From contig JAPSLM010000002.1 of NCBI GenBank assembly GCA_031180825.1, forward strand, positions 310,001-374,000: 64,000 nt of DNA, written 5' to 3'. Below, piece after piece: positions 55,864-62,710 of the stretch; position 1 is the first letter of the stretch, and the number at the start of each line of letters is the position of its first letter. A program made the translations under genes and the position numbers. The stretch comes from Paenibacillus sp. GTDB lineage: Bacteria > Bacillota > Bacilli > Paenibacillales > NBRC-103111. The notes below the pieces were generated by a model, which was not told where the DNA came from, searched no databases, and was given only the letters and a program-made list of their open reading frames with translations.

Positions 55864-56567
55864 CGGGACACCTCCTTTTTTCGGTTTGTTTGGCGGAAGC
55901 ATTCGCACGCCCTGCGGTGAAGCTGTTGGAGCGGAACTTTTTGCTCCATTTCGCAATTGGCCGCTGTAGAATATCGTTCGCGGGCAAGGTTGTGCGCTCA
56001 TAGGGCGACGCGCTTGGGATTCGGTGCACGCGAAAATCCCAAGCTTGCATTGGCGCTGCGCTGCTGTATGAGGTTTACAAGCCCTACGAGGCGTTGATTT
56101 CTATTGGATGACGGATCGCAGGGAGAGACTTCCGAGGATAGAGGAACTGATGTTCGCTATTCGGCTGTTTTGCTCGTTGCCGGGGGCGATAGAGGAACTT
56201 GGTGCCTCTATTTCTGGAGAATGATGCCGGATTGGCCGGATTATGTTGTCATGTCGGGGCAATAGCTCACCTGAGTTCCTCAATTTTTCGGAATGAGGCT
56301 ATTTGAGGTGTCTTAGCGCATCTGAGTACCTCTATTGGTACTGCGAAGGTTGCTCATACTTATGGATTGCCGCATGACTTACGAACGGCCGCATGAGAAC
56401 AGAGAGACCATCGGAAGTAATGTGCACCGGGAACTGAAACGTACTTCCAAGTGTACCTCTAGCGTCATATCGTAAAGTGTCATCGAGCGTCACAGTCTGG
56501 GGTATCATCGAGCGTCACATAGCACTATCGTAGAGTATGTTGTCATCGAGCATATAGAGTATTGTGG
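55864..56567. other. Gene-free stretch leading into the repeat array
   Basis: No supported gene. From about 56455 the sequence contains degenerate versions of the array unit (for example CATCGAGCGTCACA three times), which become regular after 56568. Confidence 0.55.
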
Positions 56568-57197
56568 AACGTCAACGAGCATCCATCGGGCGTCTAACGT
56601 ATCATAGAACGTCAACGAGCATCCGTCGGGCGTCTAACGTATCATAGAACGTCAACGAGCATCCGTCGAGCGTCTAAGAATACATGGAACGTCAAAGAGC
56701 ATCTACCGGTGTCTAGCGCATCATAGAGTGTCAAAGAGCATCTACCGGTGTCTAGCGCATCATAGAGTGTCAAAGAGCATCTACCGGTGTCTAGCGCATT
56801 ATAGAGTGTCAAAGAGCATCTACCGGTGTCTAGCGCATCATAGAGTGTCAAAGAGCATCTACCGGTGTCTAGCGCATCATAGAGTGTCAAAGAGCATCTA
56901 CCGGTGTCTAGCGCATCATAGAGTGTCAAAGAGCATCTACCGGTGTCTAGCGCATCATAGAACGTCAACGAGCATCTACCGGTGTCTAGCGCATCATAGA
57001 GTGTCAAAGAGCATCTTACCGGTGTCTAGCGCATCATAGAGTGTCAAAGAGCATCTACCGGTGTCTAGCGCATCATAGAGTGTCAAAGAGCATCTACCGG
57101 TGTCTAGCGCATCATAGAACGTCAACGAGCATCCATCGGGCGTCTAACGTATCATAGAACGTCAACGAGCATCCGTCGAGCGTCTACCGCATCTTAG
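56568..57197. repeat. 16-unit 39/40-bp tandem repeat
   Basis: Unit starts: 56568, 56608, 56648, 56688, 56727, 56766, 56805, 56844, 56883, 56922, 56961, 57000, 57040, 57079, 57118, 57158. Central units are 39 bp and nearly identical (they contain GTGTCAAAGAGCATCTACCG and GTGTCTAGCGCATCATAG). The outer units are a 40-bp variant (AACGTCAACGAGCATCC, TCGGGCGTCTAACG). Because 39 is divisible by 3, long open frames appear on both strands, but no ribosome site supports them. Confidence 0.92.
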
Positions 57198-57431
57198 AGC
57201 CTAGAGCCATCCAGCGTCGTCGAGAGCTCCACACGAGCCATCGAACTCACCGAGCGCTCCAGCGTCTCCGGGCCTCACAAGGGTGTCCCACGAGCTCGGG
57301 TAACTCGATTTCCCGGCAGAGATCAATCCGACGCCCGACGCGTCATCCTAACAGCGACGCCACTACCGATCGGCTGCACGGCTGAAGCCCGCGCAGGAGA
57401 AGCGCGTCCCTCTTCCGCCGCCTGCCGCCGT
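57198..57431. other. Intergenic region between repeat array and WYL genes
   Basis: Degenerate array-like sequence at first (AGCGTCGTCGAGAGC, CGAGCGCTCCAGCG), then GC-rich DNA without a gene. Confidence 0.5.
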
Positions 57432-58253
57432 TCACGGAAGAACAGGCTGCTGCTCCTTAATTCCGTACCGGCTCAGAGCCTTGGCCGCCGATTCCCGCAT
57501 GCGCCGCTTGAGCTTACCGCCCTCGACCACCCGGACCCGCTTTCCGAGAAAACGCAGCTTGGACAAAATGTATTCGCTCTCGTCCCCGAGGAACGTGAGC
57601 CGAATCGTGTAGCAATCGGCCGCATCGTCGTATCCGACCTGCTTCTCGAAGCAGGAGAAGGCGTACAGGATGCGGGATAGCTCGTTGTTATACTCGCGCA
57701 CCACCTCGATGACCGCCGATTCCTTCCGGCTCTCCAGCATGCGGTTGATGTCCGCTTCGACTGCGGCGGCTTCCTCCGCCGGAACCGGCTCTTCCGCAAG
57801 CTCCGCGATATGCTGCAGTTTCGTGTTCATCAGGGCCCGATGGCGGAGATGATACCAGATCAAATACCATTCCCGCTTAACCATCGAATATTCCAGCTTG
57901 AACGGTAAGCCTGGCTGCTCCTCGAACATCCGTCCGTCTCTGATCCGGTGGCTGAGGCGAATCCCGCCCCTCTTCAGCATGATCCGCCGCAAGGGGCGCA
58001 GAAGCGGATGATAGACCTGATGCTCCCGGCTTTTGGCCTTCTCCCCGAAGCCTTCCTTCATATCCAGCGGCGGCTCGCCTTCGAGCATACTTTGCAGCTT
58101 TGCCAGCGTCTCGGAAGTAAAAGCTTGCCCGGCCGCCGGATGCTCCAGCATCGCCTTAAGCCATGTCCGTTCGTGGGAGGTGACGGCGAGCGTGCCCGTT
58201 TCGTGCAGGCGGGACATGACTTGGTAATTGAAAATTTTCTCAAACGGATTCAT
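57432..58253 (-). CDS. WYL-domain regulator, second of a pair
   Basis: A 273-residue protein without an N-terminal helix-turn-helix; it starts MNPFEKIFNYQVMSRLHETG. A WYL-type beta domain lies near residues 95-145 (HPLLRPLRRIMLKRG, KREWYLIWYHLRHRALM). A long helical stretch and a C-terminal extension (SEYILSKLRFLGKRVRVVEG) follow. It overlaps the upstream WYL gene by 14 bp. WYL domains bind nucleic-acid-related ligands and control defence and RNA-repair genes in many bacteria. Confidence 0.83.
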   Translation of the reverse strand: MNPFEKIFNYQVMSRLHETGTLAVTSHERTWLKAMLEHPAAGQAFTSETLAKLQSMLEGEPPLDMKEGFGEKAKSREHQVYHPLLRPLRRIMLKRGGIRLSHRIRDGRMFEEQPGLPFKLEYSMVKREWYLIWYHLRHRALMNTKLQHIAELAEEPVPAEEAAAVEADINRMLESRKESAVIEVVREYNNELSRILYAFSCFEKQVGYDDAADCYTIRLTFLGDESEYILSKLRFLGKRVRVVEGGKLKRRMRESAAKALSRYGIKEQQPVLP

Positions 58254-59556
58254 AATACGCTGCGATCTCCTTCCACTCCTCGATCAGCTCCCGTCGCAGG
58301 TGCTCCGGTTCAAGCACTTCGCAGCTGGAGCCGAAGCTGCGAAGCCAAGGCTTGATCTCGGTCGTCCCGTGCACCCTAATTTCGTAGATAAAGGAAGTCT
58401 CGTCTTCCTCCGTAATTTGTCCCCATTGCCCTTGGAGCAGCACGCGCTCTTTGACGAAATTCGGCTGCGGGGCCTCCGGACTGAAAAACCGTACCCGCAC
58501 CGTAAGCGGCCTTCCCGTATCGATAAGCCAGCTGTAGCGGGTTCTCTCCTCCAACAGGTGCAGCTTCTCGTTGAACGTTTCTTCGGGTACGGCTTCGTCC
58601 TCGTTCAGTTGAGTCAAGCCTTCCAGACGGAACTTCACGATCCCCTGCCGATTTTCCGAGCCAAGCAAATACCACCGGCCATATTGGTGATCGTAGATGA
58701 CCTTGAGCGGCAGGATCACAACCTCTTTTCCCTCGGTTTCGCGTTCGAACAGCGGATTCGTATTTTTTGAAGCGTAGCTTTTCCGCGTTTTGGGCGAGAA
58801 ATAGAGGAACCGCACCTTCCGGCGCTGCCGGATCGCTCCAAGCAGGGTGAACAAATGCGCTTCATCCAGAATGCGCGAGTAGTAATGGTACTTGTACAGA
58901 AAAGGCTCTCCTGTGACGTTTTCCGTGCCGCCGGTTTGCTGCAAAGCCTTCTTCACACTATCCCGCAAAAGATAGCCTTGAACGGACGGCACCTGCGTAT
59001 TCGCCATAATGTCGACGTAGTCGTAGAGATCGAGAAGCTCCTCGTAAGTCAGCTCCTTGATGAGCCGGTCGTGAACGCGGTACCGGTAAGGCCGTCCTCC
59101 GGGCTCCCTTGCGATCACGCCGACTTCCTCCAAATATTTCAGGTCCGAGCGGATCGTTTTCTCGTCGGGCAGCGGAAGCTCCGCGGGAAGATCGCTGCAG
59201 CATGCATCGAGCAGCTCCATGACGGTCCGGGCCGCATCCTGCATGGCGGCCAGCAGCAGCGACAGCCGGTGGCTTTCCGATTCCTTAAGCGACTTGGCGC
59301 GGTATAAGAACAGCAGCACCGGGTCTGCGGACTCGTAGTAGCTGAAGCGGAGCGTCTCGGCGAATTCTTTGCCCTGCTCCTGCGGGAGCTGCTGGTACAC
59401 CGTATTGACGATGTCCTTCAGCCGCCGAATCGTTTTGTCGAAGGTATGTACGGAGATGCCGAGCCGCTGGGCGAATTGCTGACGGCTGTAGGCGCCGCTG
59501 GTCAGCACCAGCATGCGCAAAAACTGGATTTCTTTATCGAAGCTTTCTCTGGCCAT
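58240..59556 (-). CDS. WYL-domain transcriptional regulator
   Basis: A 438-residue regulator. An N-terminal winged helix (FAQRLGISVHTFDKTIRRLK), a second HTH-like region (DEKTIRSDLKYLEEVGVIAR), then the WYL domain (RKVRFLYFSPKTRKSYASKN, VIYDHQYGRWYLLGSENRQG) and the WCX-like C-terminus (LTVRVRFFSPEAPQPNFVKE). GCGGAGG lies 6 nt before ATG 59556. It is divergent from the Y RNA/Ro60 genes and is the probable regulator of that locus. Confidence 0.9.
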   Translation of the reverse strand: MARESFDKEIQFLRMLVLTSGAYSRQQFAQRLGISVHTFDKTIRRLKDIVNTVYQQLPQEQGKEFAETLRFSYYESADPVLLFLYRAKSLKESESHRLSLLLAAMQDAARTVMELLDACCSDLPAELPLPDEKTIRSDLKYLEEVGVIAREPGGRPYRYRVHDRLIKELTYEELLDLYDYVDIMANTQVPSVQGYLLRDSVKKALQQTGGTENVTGEPFLYKYHYYSRILDEAHLFTLLGAIRQRRKVRFLYFSPKTRKSYASKNTNPLFERETEGKEVVILPLKVIYDHQYGRWYLLGSENRQGIVKFRLEGLTQLNEDEAVPEETFNEKLHLLEERTRYSWLIDTGRPLTVRVRFFSPEAPQPNFVKERVLLQGQWGQITEEDETSFIYEIRVHGTTEIKPWLRSFGSSCEVLEPEHLRRELIEEWKEIAAYYESV

Positions 59557-59689
59557 GGACAACCTCCGCTTTCGTAGCTGTTCTTTTTATTGTAACAGGG
59601 AAGGGAATTGGAGAAAAAGGAAAACTTTCTCTTCCGTCGTAATACTTTCGCCATGTTCGCGGGGACGAAAATAAGCGATGATAGTACAT

Positions 59690-59868
59690 GTAAGGCCGAG
59701 GCCGAAAAGGCAAAAGCCTTACGCCAAAAGATCACCGAGGCGCTAGGAAGGGTTACTTCGCCTGATAAGCGACAGGTCGCCGGTTCGAGTCCGGCTTCCG
59801 CTATACGGCGGAATAGCTCAGATGGTAGAGCGGTTATTGTACCTTTCCGCCCACTTCCTCGGGATCTT
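59690..59868 (+). ncRNA. Y RNA (YrlA-like) with a permuted tRNA domain
   Basis: Outer stem: AAGATC-a-CCGAGG (59728-59740) pairs with CCTCGGGATCTT (59857-59868), 12 bp with one bulged A. Inner stem: GGAAGG..TAC with GTACCTTTCC. Enclosed, in order: an anticodon-like arm TCGC-CTGATAA-GCGA (59758-59772, anticodon GAT in the loop), T arm GCCGG-TTCGAGT-CCGGC (59779-59795), hairpin TTCCGC-TATACG-GCGGAA (59796-59813) equal to a closed acceptor stem, and D arm GCTC-AGATGGTA-GAGC (59816-59831) with the conserved GG. The order is that of a tRNA cut between D and anticodon arms with its ends joined, the layout of bacterial Y RNA tRNA mimics. An extra hairpin GTAAGGC/GCCTTAC (59690-59722) precedes it. It sits directly upstream of the Ro60 gene. 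The true 5' end is not known. Confidence 0.85.
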
Positions 59869-59946
59869 CACCGCAGGAATACCGAAGCGAGGCGCTTGAA
59901 AGGGCTCCTTCGACTTTTATGGAAAAAGAATTGACGGCGGAAGCCG

Positions 59947-59980
59947 GGCGTCAGAGACGCCATGCGCCTTTTCGTTTTTC
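59947..59980 (+). terminator. Terminator after the first Y RNA
   Basis: GGCGTC (59947-59952) and GACGCC (59956-59961), then GCGCCTTTTCGTTTTT. Confidence 0.6.
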
Positions 59981-60009
59981 CCTCGCTTCGATCTTAATAA
60001 GTTCATATA

Positions 60010-60140
60010 CGGCGAGGCGCCGGGGAGGGTTCCTTCGAATCCAAGTAGCGGCCTGATGAACGTCGGGCAAAACGGCAGGGGCGAATCCTGCCGCCAACCT
60101 TCCTCACTTTTCCTCGCCGGGTTTATGACGAAACCGTTTT
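60010..60140 (+). ncRNA. Second Y-like RNA
   Basis: CGGCGAGG (60010-60017) pairs with CCTCGCCG (60112-60119), and GAGGGTT (60025-60031) with AACCTTC (60096-60102). The apical part contains GGCAGG-GGCGAAT-CCTGCC (60074-60092), a T-arm-like hairpin whose 7-nt loop ends CGAAT, and TTCGAATCC at 60034-60042. A GGTTT/AAACC hairpin with TTTT (60120-60140) follows. Its position between the first Y RNA and Ro60, and the paired ends, suggest a second Ro60-bound RNA. Confidence 0.6.
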
Positions 60141-60189
60141 GCCAAGCAAAATTTTTTGCTGCGCCAAAACTTGGAGGAGGTTCTCAACC

Positions 60190-61695
60190 GTGAGTTTCGC
60201 TAAAAAAATGTTCGGCGCGATGATGCCGACGACACATAACAAAGACGGATTCCCCGCTTATGCGCGTTCGGCCGAAGAGCAGTACGTGCAGACGCTGTTG
60301 ACCAATACGCTCGGAAATACGTTTTATGCCGATCAAAACGAGCTGCTGAAGGACGCGCTTGAGCTGCATCACGAAATGGCGCAGAAGAGCCCGCAATTTA
60401 TGGCCAAAGCGCTGGTGTTCGCCCGCAACGAGGGCTTCATGCGGCTGCAGCCGCTGTTCGGACTCGCCATCCTGTCGTCTTACCGGCCGGATTTATTCGC
60501 CAAGGTGTTCGACCAAGTGATCCGCATTCCTTCCGACTTGTCCGACTTCCTGACGATCCTGCGGGGGCTTGGCCGGGGGCAGGGCGGCCGGGCCGTGAAA
60601 CGGCAGGTGGCCCGTTTCCTTGCCGGAGTGTCCGAATATTGGGCGCTGAAGTACAACGGCCGGGGACGCGGGTTCAGCTTGGGCGATGCGATCGCGACGG
60701 CGCATCCGAAGCCGGCCGATCTCAAACAGCAGGCGCTGTTTCGTTACCTGCGCGGGCAGGAGACAAGTCTCGCGATGCTCCCGCAGGTGGAGGCGCTGGA
60801 GCAGTTGAAGCGGGCGAGCAGCGAAGCCGAGCAGCTTGCCTGCATTGAACGCGGGAAGCTGCCGTACGAAACGGTAACGGGGGCGATCAAGCCGTCCAAG
60901 GCCGTCTGGGAGGCGCTGCTGCGCCAGATGCCTACGTTCGCGCTGCTGCGCCATTTGAACGCGCTGGATCGCGCGGGCGTGTTCGACAAGAAAGCCAATC
61001 TGGCGTTCGCGGTGGAGCGTCTGACAAACGGCGAGGCGCTGCGCAAAGCGAAAATTTTGCCGTTCCGGTTCGCCAAGGCGTTCCAAGAGGTGGAGCGTCC
61101 GGAGCTGCGAGACGCGCTTCGGGAGGCGGTGGAACTGACGTTCGCGAATTTGCCGGAGATCGGCGAGAACACGGCGATTTTCCTCGATATTTCCGGCTCG
61201 ATGCAGGGGGAATATTTGCAGATCGGGTCCGTATTCGCCCTGGCGCTGTACAAGAAAACGCAGGGGAATTCGTTGTTCTGGCTGTTCGATACGGAGGTGA
61301 CCGATGCCAAGCCGTCGCGTCACTACAGCATTTTAACGCAGGCGGACCGCATCCGTTCCCGCGGCGGAACCGATACCGGCGCGCCTGTGCGCAAGCTGTT
61401 TTACGAAAACAAGCGGGTCGATCAGATCATTATCGTCACGGATGAGCAGCAGAATAGCGGCAGCCCGTTTTACGCCGAGCTGGCGAGATACCGCTCCAGG
61501 GTGAACCCGCACGTCAAGGCGTTCATTGTCGACATTGCGCCGTACCGCTATGCGATGGCGCCCCCGGCCGACCGGAACACGTTCTATATTTACGGCTGGA
61601 GCGACACGGTGCTGTCCTATATTGCGCAGGCGGTACAGGGCTGCTCGGATATGACCGGGAAGATCGCTGCCATGGAGCTGGGCGGCGAAAAGTAA
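60190..61695 (+). CDS. Ro60 homologue (TROVE plus vWA domain protein)
   Basis: About 501 residues. The TROVE HEAT-like ring covers residues about 1-325 (NTLGNTFYADQNELLKDALE, FMAKALVFARNEGFMRLQPL, LRGLGRGQGGRAVKRQVARF). A vWA domain with a complete MIDAS follows: DISGSM at 333-338, GGTDTGAPV and TDEQQNSG. GTG 60190 behind TTGGAGGAGG is the start. Ro60 proteins bind Y RNAs and misfolded or processed RNAs and work with nucleases. Two Y-RNA-like genes lie immediately upstream on the same strand, and an RlaP-like enzyme gene downstream. Confidence 0.93.
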   Translation: MSFAKKMFGAMMPTTHNKDGFPAYARSAEEQYVQTLLTNTLGNTFYADQNELLKDALELHHEMAQKSPQFMAKALVFARNEGFMRLQPLFGLAILSSYRPDLFAKVFDQVIRIPSDLSDFLTILRGLGRGQGGRAVKRQVARFLAGVSEYWALKYNGRGRGFSLGDAIATAHPKPADLKQQALFRYLRGQETSLAMLPQVEALEQLKRASSEAEQLACIERGKLPYETVTGAIKPSKAVWEALLRQMPTFALLRHLNALDRAGVFDKKANLAFAVERLTNGEALRKAKILPFRFAKAFQEVERPELRDALREAVELTFANLPEIGENTAIFLDISGSMQGEYLQIGSVFALALYKKTQGNSLFWLFDTEVTDAKPSRHYSILTQADRIRSRGGTDTGAPVRKLFYENKRVDQIIIVTDEQQNSGSPFYAELARYRSRVNPHVKAFIVDIAPYRYAMAPPADRNTFYIYGWSDTVLSYIAQAVQGCSDMTGKIAAMELGGEK

Positions 61696-61708
61696 ATTTC
61701 CACAAAAA

Positions 61709-61872
61709 GGAGACCGAAGACGACGGCAGAGCTTACGACAAATCGGCAGTCCGCCGAATCACGGCAGATTCGGCCTCCGAATCTCCCCGGTCCGGAACGG
61801 CCTTTTACGCGAACGCCGCAAAACTATGCCTAACATCGGGCCATGGACCGCGCCGAGGTCGATGGCTTTTTT
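61709..61872 (+). ncRNA. Structured intergenic element with terminator, possible small RNA
   Basis: GGAGA/TCTCC can close a fold that includes the perfect hairpin AGATTCGG-CCT-CCGAATCT (about 61768-61788). At the right end GCCATGGACC (61840-61849) pairs with GGTCGATGGC (61857-61866) before TTTTTT. It may be just the Ro60 terminator region, or a third small RNA of this locus. Confidence 0.45.
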
Positions 61873-61912
61873 CCATTAGCGGCCTGATCGATCCGAAGGA
61901 GGGAAAAACGCG

Positions 61913-62701
61913 ATGACCGACTTGCGTCAACACATATTGGAAGAACTGTGCCGCATCGAGCGGCAGGAGCAGGTGCGTATCCTGTACGCCTGCGAATCGG
62001 GCAGCCGGGCATGGGGGTTCCCGTCGAAGGACAGCGATTACGATGTCCGTTTCCTGTACGTCCGGCCTGTCGAGTGGTATTTATCCATATTCGAACAACG
62101 GGACGTGATCGAGCGGCCGATCAGCGATAAGCTCGATATCAACGGCTGGGATTTGAAGAAAGCGCTGAATTTATTCCGCAAATCGAACCCGCCGCTGCTG
62201 GAGTGGCTGCAATCGCCGATCCCGTATTACGAGCAGTATTCCGCGACGGAGCGCATCCGCCGCATCTCGCCGCTGACCTTTTCCCCGAAATCGTGCATGT
62301 ACCACTATCTCAATATGGCGAAGGGAAATTACCGGGATTATTTGCAGGGAGAGCAGGTGAAGATCAAAAAATATTTTTACGTGCTTCGTCCGATTCTCGC
62401 CTGCGAATGGATTGAGCGGTTTAACGCGATGCCGCCGATGGAATTCGACGTGCTGGTGGAACGCTTGGTGCCGGAGGGCAGCGAGCTGAAACAGGTCATT
62501 CGCAGGCTGCTGGAACGCAAAATGGCGGGGGACGAAATGGACTACGAGCCGAGAATCAACCCCATCAACGATTTTTTGGAACATAAAATAAACCATTCCG
62601 AGCGCACGGCCGTTCATTTGAAAAGCGCCGCAGGCGGACAGGCCCGCGAGCTTGACGGGCTGTTCCGCGCCGTGCTTAGCGAAGTGTGGGAGAACGGGTG
62701 A
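61913..62701 (+). CDS. RlaP-like nucleotidyltransferase (RNA-repair associated)
   Basis: A 262-residue pol-beta superfamily protein. ACESGSRAWGFPSKDSDYDV (residues 26-45) holds the GSRAxG motif and the DxD pair (Asp 42, Asp 44). WDLKKALNLFRKSNPPLLEW is typical of the YcgL/RlaP family, which is found beside RNA ligase, RtcB and Hen1/Pnkp RNA-repair genes. AAGGAGGG precedes the ATG. Next to Ro60 and Y RNAs it probably modifies RNA ends. Its reaction has not been established for this group as far as I know. Confidence 0.85.
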   Translation: MTDLRQHILEELCRIERQEQVRILYACESGSRAWGFPSKDSDYDVRFLYVRPVEWYLSIFEQRDVIERPISDKLDINGWDLKKALNLFRKSNPPLLEWLQSPIPYYEQYSATERIRRISPLTFSPKSCMYHYLNMAKGNYRDYLQGEQVKIKKYFYVLRPILACEWIERFNAMPPMEFDVLVERLVPEGSELKQVIRRLLERKMAGDEMDYEPRINPINDFLEHKINHSERTAVHLKSAAGGQARELDGLFRAVLSEVWENG

Positions 62702-62710
62702 TTGACGATA

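Noticed and set aside
56642..57039. Repetitive proteins on both strands of the repeat array
   Set aside because: The open frames result from a 39-bp period without stops; there is no ribosome site and no plausible start.
56568..57197. CRISPR array
   Set aside because: The 39-bp units are contiguous with no unique spacers, and there are no cas genes in the window.
59758..59831. Two tRNA-like halves that a quick look reads as tRNA-Ile(GAT) and another tRNA
   Set aside because: The 3' half comes before the 5' half and the acceptor strands are joined by a 6-nt loop, so no normal tRNA can form; a Y RNA tRNA mimic explains all parts.
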